64,000 bases of DNA from Paragonimus westermani (Eukaryota > Platyhelminthes > Trematoda > Plagiorchiida > Troglotrematidae), in assembly GCA_008508345.1 (NCBI GenBank), contig QNGE01000944.1:1-64000 (forward strand). Direction: 5' to 3'. A program made the translations under genes and the position numbers. Shown here in pieces: positions 55,522 through 64,000 of the stretch. Each line of letters opens with the position of its first letter. The first letter of the stretch is position 1. The notes under the pieces were generated by a model. That model made no database searches. It saw only the letters and a list, made by a program, of their open reading frames with translations, and had not been told where the DNA came from.

Positions 55522-57232
55522 GTAAGCAGCAATCCCAAACCTGTTCAAGCCTTCTTAATTTCTGTCAGTATTTATAGGAAGCTAACGTAGCTGCCAATGA
55601 TGTCTACCAGCCTAAGCCATTGAATCCTTGAATGATTGTATCACCAGATACTGTTGATGGTAGTAATGCATAACCGTAGTAGATGGTTGAAACCTCTGTG
55701 ATGGAAATGATTGTGAACGTGACTATGGATGACCAGAAACCACAAAGATTGTACTCAACAGATAGTAAAAATTGGGTGGAAGGCAAACTAACTTACCCAC
55801 GTATTATTAAAAAATTGTTAACAGCAAATGCGTAAGAGATCAACACCAAATAGGCTGGAGTATAACAGCGCTTTTATTGCATGATGCTGTAAATTGGTCA
55901 TATTCACATGTGAAACTAGATGTAACGTAACAGTCTGCTGAGTGTGTAGACCTAACAGTTGTTGAGTACAATGTACAAGCGATCTGTTACAGCGCTGTAC
56001 ACGACACCGATATAACCGTTAGCTAGGGAGACTAAGGACCAGACGTCGACAAATAAGGAAGCCGGAAATGTAGTGTGACTTGATTCGTATTACACAGGGC
56101 GACGTACATCATGCAAACCTTCCTAATAACCTGAACAGAGTTTGTCGCCACAGGTTTTGGAACTATTTTGCACATCATACCGCCAACAGATCGGTGGAAT
56201 CTTCGGCCAGCTACAGGTTCATCATTTGGTGATGACGTGAAATGTCTATCAGAAGATTTCCGCAATGTGAGTAGAAATAATCAGAAGACTGAAGAACTAA
56301 TAGGCATACAATAATAAACCATCAGCAGTTTATGAGATGTGTTTGTGCCATAAAATCGTATTACGAATGTTGGACTTATTTGGGATTTTGTGAGTACGGT
56401 TGCATGGATTTAAGTGAATTGCAGAGCGATTGAGAGAAAGACGTGCTTTTAGTTAACGTTAGTGTTGGGAACAGAACTGAGATCGTTAATTTTTTCAGGC
56501 ATCGACTGTCAGGTACTGTGTCGGGAACCGATCGCATAAATTTGGTCCATTTTATGGTTCACCCTGTTTGCGAGGTTATCAGCTCCGAACTAGGTTGAAT
56601 TGTCAAACACGTTAGAGAGGTAATTTACCTAGACATGTACGTGATGACGTCAACTGGTTAATTGGGGAATATTCGCAGACAACTGCATTAGGGGTGTAAT
56701 AGTGAATTTGATATGGAAATTTGCGAGAGTGAAGAGCGGTATGTATGTTTCAGGCGAACAATTCGAGTAACTGCAACAGTTAGCACGAAGCTTATTGAGC
56801 ATACAGACATGAATTGTAAGGTATGCTGACGATGGCTGCGGCTGTAGATAACAGTTGCGCTCTGCCGATTCGGAATTAGCGAACTTTACAGTTAAGTTGG
56901 ATTACTTTTTCTGGTTTTACTTGCTGGTCAGCTGCTATCGGATGGGACTCGGTGACGACAAAGATGGAAGTTTGCGGACGATTGTGAATCCATTTCAAGA
57001 GCTGTTTATGAATCCTTTCCTATAACCAACTTGACTTCCTACATGATCCGCTTACTGTTAACGGGTGAGAGAATAAGTACAGGATACAAAGAACATCTGC
57101 GCGCGTTACCGTTGGGATGTGCCACATATCGCGGGCAGTCTCAAATTCGCTTCATAGTTGATGGCTGTTACTGTCGCTGATAAACTAGTGGCTACGTTAT
57201 CACGTTTTTGTTTTAGACTGGTTGTTTTTTTT

Positions 57233-57331
57233 CGCAACCCTTGACTCAGTACGCTGGTTCGTCCACGGTATAATGAGACGATTGATAGGAAATCGGGTTC
57301 TCCTCCTTGATATAATTAACACGGTATATCT
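57233..57331 (-). repeat. Truncated 3' LTR (terminal ~100 bp)
   Basis: The plus-strand bases CAACCCTTGACTCAGTACGC through TTAACACGGTATAT match 58,327-58,430 almost exactly. The homology ends at 57,331, where gag begins in the other direction. Confidence 0.8.
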
Positions 57332-58319
57332 GGGGCCTGTGTGGCTTGTGGGAGTCCTGATTAAGCCGGCGCTGATGCTTCTTAAAACGGCAGTAGTCTT
57401 CCTTGTGGCCTTGACAGGAGCAGTGGGTGCATCGGTGCTGTTTGAGCGGACAATATCGGACGTAATGTCATCCACCGCATTGCCAACACGGTGTGGGAGG
57501 TTTCCTTTGGTTGCCGCGTTCTGACTTCGGTGTAACCTTAAATGGGACATTTGAAGACCCCGTGTGGACCTTTGAGTGACTGCTGTGTTTAGTCATAGTG
57601 GTGTCATGCTTCAGGTTCACCAGGCGTTGGCATTCGGCAGTGATATCCTGTAGGGTGATGTCGGGACGTTGTTCTATCTTTGCCAAGATCCGTGTTCTGA
57701 TATCTGCTTCATTTGGTGATTGGAGTCCACAAACAAAAACTAGACAATTGAATTGATCTTCAGTCATTGTGCGAAACTTAAACCGTTCGCACTCCCAATT
57801 GACTGTTCCAGCGTACGTCACCCAGTCATCATCTTCTGACTTCACGAGCTTCAGGCACTGGTAGCGTGTGTTAAACGAGAATGACTGGTAGCCAAAGATT
57901 TGTGACAGCGTCTGGGTAGTTTCGTCAAAGCTCAAATCCCTCGGGTTCTTCGGCGATATGAAGTTGGTGTGCCGTTCATGTTCCGAGGTACCCAGTTTAC
58001 GGAGCAGCAGCCCCACCTTCCGAGCATCGTCAGCGTCTGCCAGTTCCACCTTGAAAACGTCCTCATACTTTTTAAACCAAGACTCAAACGTAGCATCGAT
58101 TACAGGATCAAAGTGAAACTCACTGATAGAGTTGAATAGAGATTCTGCTGCAGGTTTGAAAGATTCGTTTGATCTCACTATTGGTTGTTGAAAACTCGTC
58201 TTCTGCGTCAGACTTTCAATTAGTTTTAGCTGAGCCTGTTCAAATTGTTTCTGCTGTTGTTGAAGGAAACTTTGCATCTGCTCTAACGTTAGTGACATCG
58301 TGAGTTCTTCCGTCGCCAA
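57332..58319 (-). pseudogene. Gypsy family B gag (capsid and zinc knuckles), one nonsense codon
   Basis: The capsid frame runs from the leader (first ATG at about 58,298) to a TGA at about 57,468: a coiled-coil-like Gln-rich start (EQMQSFLQQQQKQFEQAQLK), then a conserved capsid core (SISEFHFDP, FESWFKKYEDVF, ARKVGLLLRKLGT, FVCGLQSPNEADIRTRILAK). The first zinc knuckle starts CWQCGG, then the TGA, then HYVRYC in the same frame; an aromatic residue, commonly Trp, would be expected at the stop. A second knuckle, CTHCSCQGHKEDYC, follows. So a single point mutation interrupts an otherwise intact gag. After the second knuckle the frame runs into the LTR stub and stops at DEPAY. Confidence 0.88.
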
Positions 58320-58320
58320 A

Positions 58321-58764
58321 TGTTGTAACCCTTGACGCAGTACGCTGGTTCTTCCACGGTAAAATGAGACGATTGATAGGAAATCGGGTTCTCCTCCTTG
58401 ATATAATTAACACGGTATATCCGGGTCCCGAAAATACGCGGCGGTCCCCGTTAATTGCGCCCAAGACAAACCAAAAGACGAGTGCGAAACGTGTGCGACA
58501 AGGCGAAAAATTGCATAGTTTTTATAAGGTGCATAGTGACCTACCAAAATTCTCGAATCAAAAAACCGAAGGACGGATATCAAAAAAGTAGCTAAGGTCA
58601 CCAAGCCACCAATGGGCGTAGCGGAATAATGGCCAGACAGGTAAAAAAAACTAGTGGAGGTCGCCTCTCGAATGTTCACGATATTTCCGCTTATTATGGT
58701 TGGATAGGATCGTCTTCTCAAGGAAGGAGGCGGTTTTGGACGAAAAAAAAGGGTTCCTCTAACA
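58321..58764 (-). repeat. 5' LTR of Gypsy family B (444 bp)
   Basis: The boundaries are TGTTAG (minus-strand start) and TACAACA (end), giving the TG...CA termini with a TGTT/AACA inverted repeat. The homologous solo LTR at 30.6-31.05 kb and the stub at 57.23 kb confirm the extent. Confidence 0.85.
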
Positions 58765-60358
58765 GTTTTCCCTTATTATTTGACATATCCATCTTAACTA
58801 GGCATGTCCCAGTTATACCGCAATTCTTCCTGAAAGGAGCCCAGCGTGGAACTTCCTCTTACTCTGATTCTGAAACAACAGACTAAGTGTACCCTAGTGT
58901 CAAATAACCGTGAAACTGTGTATGCTGGTCAGTCCATATTTTTTTTTGATCTTCGAACGGACACGTGCTTTCTGCACAGCAACACTGTATCAAAAGTGGA
59001 TAACCTCCTGTTCCGTTGCAATTTGGTGGTAACGTGAAGGTTGAGCTGGACATACCTGTATTCGATTAGTATGGTCTCCGTATTCTTACCGTTGTGAAAA
59101 TTTTCTTGCCAGGTAGCCGACAGTTCATGGAATCGAAAAACCCGTGGAATCATTCAGATCAAGTCGGGCTATTCAGTGTTAACAGTCACTGTCCTTGGAA
59201 TGATTCTGGGCTTGCCCTACAAGCCAGGTAACCAATCAGAGGCTACCCAGTCGCGTCGCAGTTTTTAGTTTGTTACAGGTGATCTCACTTTGACCAGGTC
59301 AGCCTAGTATTGCGTCAAACGTGAACAGTGCTCGGAGAACTAATGTGTTAGCGTTCGTACGACTCGTGGATCTCTATGTTGGGAAGCTGACGCATTTATT
59401 TTAGAATCGTCACTTTGCTTGCTTCGCGGATTAAGCCACAAGCCTTTGGACAGAAATGCCGGTCTTTTTAATCGTGGCAAACACTGCCAACAGCCAATCA
59501 TGTCTATGTTTGGTAAATTATCAAATCAACAAACCCATTATTATAGCCGGTGTTTGTGCATTTATGTACCTACGTTCACAGGGATTGCAACGAACGAACC
59601 GATTGGGTGGTGCTCGGTTATCTAGCTGAAGTACTCGTATGCCTCTAAGTTAAGAGGTTGGCAGGTCCATTTTTTCTGCACGGAGTATTCATAGAATACA
59701 AAATTCGGTGGGCTACTTTGTGTACTTAAGACCACTTTGCCAGAACTTTGAGTCTACAGGGAGTCGCGTCCGTGTGCAACACTAGTCAGACTGATAATTT
59801 TTCAGAGTTCTGCGCCCATCTTCCATGTCTGTAATATTCCCCATATGAATCTGGTGTCTTAAGGTTGAATGATATCGTAGCGATCCGCCTTTTACGTTCG
59901 CAACGAAACTGTTTGAAAACCAGTCGTACATTATTAACCCTTACCACGTGAACTGATTTTATTTCTGATGCAGCTATATCCTCCGATGTAGTTGCCAGTG
60001 TATATTTTCGGATAGGAAGAGTAACCAACGTCCACTCATACCGTTGCGATTTGCATTATGCACCAGTACAGAATAATCAGCAGCCGTGATCCGACAGGTT
60101 GGCAACAGGTTCACGTTGTTTTCAACAGCTGCCTCTTGAAGAAAAATACACTCGAAAAACCGGTACAACCTTACTGCTCCAATACCATTCTATAACTTCT
60201 AAGGGTTCAGAGCGATAACTTTGTGAAATGGGAAACGCTTCGTTTTCCACGATGCTTTCCTAGATTCTGAAGGCGGTTTCGTTTCAGCGTTTGCGCACCC
60301 TGTCCTTTTAGTGACCTCCTGGTTGGGTCGAAACTTCTGATTTTCCTGCAATTTCCAG

Positions 60359-60515
60359 ATCCACAGTGTACCCAAGCCACCAAGACCTGTTCGTCGAAAG
60401 ACTTGCCTACTGGTGGAACTCTCACGTCTTCATACTGTAGGAACGATGGAGTCTGTGTTTTGGATCCAAACGGTTTCCCCCGATGCATTTGTCTGCCGGG
60501 CTTTACTGGAACAAG
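60359..60515 (+). CDS. Notch ligand, exon 6: end of EGF repeat 1 and most of EGF repeat 2
   Basis: The exon follows a strong acceptor (TTTTCCTGCAATTTCCAG) and ends at ACAAG before GTAATT. It enters in phase 1, compatible with exon 5, and leaves in phase 2. DPQC supplies the last cysteine of EGF 1. EGF 2 reads KTCSSKDLPTGG, then YCRNDGVCVLDPNGFPRC and ICLPGFTGTR, with five cysteines in the normal spacing; the sixth must come from the next exon. The next exon would start with one base followed by a Cys codon. I could not find it before 64,000, so the gene continues beyond the window or the next intron exceeds about 3.4 kb. Confidence 0.83.
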
Positions 60516-62590
60516 GTAATTAATAAGTATTTTTTCCACTCGGAGATTCTAGCCCTAATAACCAAATGGGTTTTGAGAGCATTGACTGATTACCAGAAGA
60601 GGTCGCAGAATGTGAACGCGGTCTATCCTGGAGTATTTTGCCGTATTTTTAATTCGATTGTCACATCTGCTTACTATTATTATTGGTATATTATCTATCG
60701 ACCGGCTGTTGCACACCAGCCCCTCCCTCTTTGCCACCCGGTGGTATTCTTTCTGTTTTCTGTCGAATATGTGATGTACAGGTTGAACCACAAGTGGTGC
60801 AATGCAAGACGTTTGCGTCAAACTATGCGTACAGAAACCTTTCGGTTTCAGGCGGTGTAACGTGCAAATCTGCAGATTATCTGTGCTTCCTTCATACATA
60901 TGCAACCTGACCAGTTGCTGGTGTAAGTTTTCAGCCTTCACTCAATAGAAAGTTTGTTGTCATGCGATATAGTTGGTTACATGTTTGTTGGATATCATCA
61001 AGTTGAATATCATCTAAGTTTGAACTCAGCTTTCGCATTTAGGTAAGTGTTCTAGCCTGCCTCTTTTGAAAAGGAGTACTAGGCCCACGTTTTGTTGTTA
61101 ATAGAGCCTGCCAGTAGTGCATGTCCTTTTCAAATCAATAGCACAGTGATCAGCACAGTTACCCATGAATTGTAACAAGCGCGGAACTCAAGTCTAATGT
61201 TTCACTTCGAACAAGGCTGACCGAAACGTCTATCCGAATACAAAAGGTACAACCTTTCATTAGATGAAACCCGAACATACAACCTTCCGTTCGTTTTCAG
61301 TGTGCTAGAGTCCAGTATTATATACCCTCCATTTAGTGGAGTGAAATTCATACGAGCTGGAACAGAATGTATACCGTTCGGTCTTGTGGTAGTGTGGTGA
61401 CTCGTTCGATCTGGCCGAGTTGAATCAATCACGCGTGGATCCACGGTCCAACTACTGCGGGTTTATTACTCCAAGTTCTAACCGATTTGTATATAACTCC
61501 ACGTATCAAGGATGTGTAGTGCTTGGTCCACGGTGATTGTATGTGAGTGGATGTCCTGATGTTTCCGTCGACGGTGCGCACATATGTTGTTTATTCGGAG
61601 TAACCGCTATTATCAAACACAATTTATTATGTGAAATCGATACAGATCGTTGATGTATATGGTTGCTGCCACTGGCGAAGCCGTGAGGTAATTTTCACGC
61701 GTTTCTCAGGAGGTTCATTTGGTCGTTCCGTTTATGGCGGACCGACCCTGATCGAGAGCTGTTTACACCTTATAAGGCTCCGGTTAGTAGGGAGATATTG
61801 GTATTCCTCAAAACAGTGTTTCGTCATGCTAAAGGTTACTGCTCACGCAAAGCCCATCATAAAACGTTAAAAGTGTTAATCCTAACGCTACCAGAAAACA
61901 AGCAGCCGATTGACTCTTTACACTTCATGGTCAGTTACATCAATGACAGCATTCAACGAGGTAGCAAAATGGTCGCAATCTGAATGATCCACTTGGAGAA
62001 ACTGACAGCAACAAAAACAAACAGTAAAGATAGCAATCATAAAAACGACAGCATTTAAAACCTCAGCTAGTGATCTTTTTAGTGGTTACCAGCCCCAGTA
62101 GTTTTATAAAGTGCTACGAAATAGCCAGTCCTCCATTCTTGGATACCAGTACAATATTCCAAATACCTGTTTAGTGTCAAGTAATTATTGGGTACGCTGT
62201 AACAAGTTAAGACAAAAGCGTCAGAGGTTGCGCAACGGTTCAACCTTCTCGGGGAGCATTTATCAGGCGATTCAAGTCAGAAAAATGGCAGTGGAAGGCA
62301 GTCATCAGTTGGCACGTGTTAACATGTTTGCAGTGAGATCAAAATGGGATGAGTAATACTGTTGATCTATGTACAATGATCACCAGTCATTAGTTGCTGT
62401 AGCTTCGATTATACTTAATCCGATGTAGGTTGGAAAAGGTTCCTTTTTAGTTGATTTCGTAGTTAACACGGATTATTTTCCTCTGGTTTGCTAAAGTGGG
62501 TGATGCCACAACTGGATGGTGATAACATCTGACACATGAACGCAGAATTCGAGACGCGCGAAGACGAACTAGTGTATCGTTTCATACAAC
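60516..62590 (+). other. Intron 6 sequence (incomplete); no exon recognised
   Basis: It starts GTAATT. Frames at 60,483-60,860 (125 codons) and 60,555-60,941 (minus, 128 codons) overlap on opposite strands and match nothing. A block near 61.75-61.98 kb reads LFTPYKAPVSREILVFLKT in one frame and looks protein-like, but it has no clear splice sites or known domain. Confidence 0.4.
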
Positions 62591-62599
62591 CGACGGTAG

Positions 62600-62964
62600 T
62601 ACGAATCTACTGGAGAGATAACACGCTTGGTACTCAAGAAAATCCGTGGAATTGTCTCCAGAATGCACTTAAGGTTCAATATTGCATTCCATTGAATCAC
62701 ACTCTCTAATAACCCTTGCGTCTATGACATGTGCTGTTGATCATTCCCACTCACGACGAGGATGTTATCCACATATATACACACAAAACCAAGACCATGA
62801 ACCCTTGGAAAATCTGGGTTGTATTTTGCAAGCTGAGTGGCACGCGGATGAATACACTGAGTGTTGAGGGGTGGTGGTTGCAGTGGTGGGCACGTCTTGC
62901 CAGGCCGAGGCAACTTGATGGTAGGACCGGAATAAATCTGTGTTAGAGAAGCCAGTCTTTCCAT
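62600..62964 (-). pseudogene. Ty3/Gypsy-like RT remnant
   Basis: The minus-strand frame contains GFVCIYVDNILVVSGNDQQH, the RT catalytic box (Y-x-D-x-ILV plus a downstream H) of LTR-retrotransposon polymerases. After a stop, GLLESVIQWNAILNLKCIL resembles the following helix (L-RL---G--LN--KC). The rest of pol is absent. It lies antisense to the Notch ligand gene, downstream of exon 6. Confidence 0.5.
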
Positions 62965-64000
62965 TCTCTCCGATAGAGTATTCTAGGTTTAAAGAATACA
63001 GTGTCGATTGAAGCTGTTGGCGTCGTTCAAGGCACTGTGCACATCACACGGACGCCAGTCATCTGTTGCCTACCTGAGCACCATGTGCAGAAGCGAGGCC
63101 CGTTGTTTAATCGGAAACTGAAGAAGACCGAGGTGGTCAATCTCTGCTTCAGCTACTGCGAGTTTGTGATGGTAACCGTCGTAGGCAAGCGAATATAGTT
63201 GATGTCTTCGTGGCAATACGGTGAAAAACTTTGTTTAAGCGGCGTTGCCGGATTAAGCAGAAAATTTCGAAGGCAGGCTGCAAAGCGATTACTTGGTAAG
63301 GCCGAACGCTATTCACTTGAACTGTTTGATATGGTCTTGCTGCGTTTGACAAATTCTGAAAGGATAACGTTAATCTGTGCGCCTGTGTTTATGAGAAAAT
63401 TCAGGGACATGTAACGATCGAACACAAAATGAGCAAAAATTTAAGACATCAGCGGGTTTCAGCGTTTTCCGACTGAGGTTTTTCTGTGAAATAGCTGCAT
63501 AGTCTTGTACAACGGTCTGTTTTTGTTGGCATTAACATACTTTTCGGCTAACGAGCCGTCTAAGGGAACGACTTCGATACGGATAACGATAGAGAGTGTG
63601 CCTCTACCGTTTGTTGGTTTTCTGGGACTGACTGAAATCGGTTGTCCTATCAGAAAACTGCTGTCCCAGTACATCCATTTCACTTCGTTAGCCCTGCTTC
63701 GACGACCGTTTTGAGGGTTGCATGTGAGGACCCAAATGATTACCTCTACTAGTTCATGTACCGGAGTGTCCTTATTAAAAATGGGTACAATTTTTCCATT
63801 ATCTTCCGGTCGATTTTTGTCCCACAGGTCATGCAGGATTGGTTCATTATCCGTATGTTTGCTTTAAAGCCGCGTCATATGGAGGAGGGCAGTTCTATTG
63901 CACAGCTTCATTTTTGTCAGAAAATTCGGTAGGTTTTACTCATCAGCTGCTGCAGTTCGTTCTATGAACACAGCCTTCAGTGTGTCATGAAGGTCAACGG
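62965..64000. other. No gene recognised to window end
   Basis: Overlapping short frames (for example 63,199-63,414 plus, 63,459-63,683 minus) have no recognisable domain. I checked for the next EGF exon of the Notch ligand gene and found none. Confidence 0.35.

Larger units (their letters stand above)
57233..58764 (-). mobile_element. Gypsy family B deletion derivative: LTR-gag-LTR stub
   Basis: On the minus strand it has a complete 5' LTR (58,764-58,321), a TTTGGCGACGG leader, gag to about 57,332, and directly after that about 100 bp matching only the 3' end of the LTR (57,331-57,233). The pol gene and most of the 3' LTR are missing, so the copy cannot move by itself. It lies antisense inside intron 5 of the Notch ligand gene. 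A solo LTR of the same family is at 30.6 kb. Confidence 0.85.
55522..60358 (+). other. Intron 5 of the Notch ligand gene (4,837 nt)
   Basis: It starts GTAAGC and ends TTTCCAG. It contains, in antisense, the Gypsy family B deletion derivative (57.23-58.76 kb). Apart from that insertion no coding block was recognised. Confidence 0.75.

Noticed and set aside
57200..57550. 116-codon minus-strand ORF
   Set aside because: It is an out-of-frame reading of the gag zinc-knuckle region and LTR stub. The real gag frame has the CCHC knuckles.
60207..60539. 110-codon minus-strand ORF
   Set aside because: It is antisense to exon 6 of the Notch ligand gene, whose EGF cysteine pattern and splice sites are clear.
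1..64000. CRISPR array, prokaryotic operons, rRNA or tRNA genes
   Set aside because: No regularly spaced repeats, operon-like gene packing or recognisable RNA gene sequences were seen, and the coding content is eukaryotic.

Overview
The window is repeat-rich eukaryotic (metazoan) DNA with one host gene I can support and at least a dozen retrotransposon copies or remnants. The element mix (CR1/Jockey-like, RTE-like, two Ty3/Gypsy families of the K02A2.6 type, a BEL/Pao gag trace, possible Penelope-type motifs) and the gene architecture (tiny 5' introns, then introns of several kb) fit a parasitic flatworm, most likely a tapeworm with a large genome. The organism assignment is inference.

Layout. 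1-480: 5' part of a CR1-like LINE on the minus strand, cut by the window edge. 5.64-6.64 kb: decayed second copy (plus). 10.56-14.3 kb: best-preserved copy (minus), with an unbroken endonuclease-reverse transcriptase frame and a short-repeat 3' tail. 16.05-20.5 kb: a different LINE, nearly full length but broken (plus). 24.6-25.6 kb: a perfect 12-bp hairpin, then an RTE-type endonuclease remnant. 27.65-28.4 kb: BEL/Pao-like gag remnant. 30.6-31.05 kb: solo Gypsy LTR. 31.85-34.46 kb: third copy of the first LINE (plus). 35.66-36.64 kb: another LINE RT remnant. 39.92-43.41 kb: a two-LTR Gypsy element (minus), decayed throughout. 46.74-47.40 kb: a Gypsy LTR-leader-gag fragment closed by an inverted copy of the LTR, forming a foldback.

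48.03 kb to beyond 60.5 kb (plus strand): a Notch ligand gene (Delta/Serrate/LAG-2 family). Six exons encode a signal peptide, the MNNL/C2-like N-terminal region, a complete DSL domain, one complete EGF repeat and most of a second. The first three introns are 36, 37 and 47 nt; the next two are 6,589 and 4,837 nt. The frame looks broken twice in the MNNL region until these tiny introns are removed, so ordinary ORF calling misses the 5' part. The 3' part (more EGF repeats, membrane segment, cytoplasmic tail) was not found in the window. Intron 5 carries an antisense Gypsy deletion derivative (LTR, gag, LTR stub); intron 4 carries hammerhead-like or Penelope-like motifs.

The rest (large parts of 0.5-5.6, 6.9-10.5, 20.5-24.6, 25.6-27.6, 36.7-39.9, 43.4-46.7 and 60.5-64 kb) holds short random-looking frames and no recognised gene. 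I saw no CRISPR, tRNA, rRNA or prokaryotic features.
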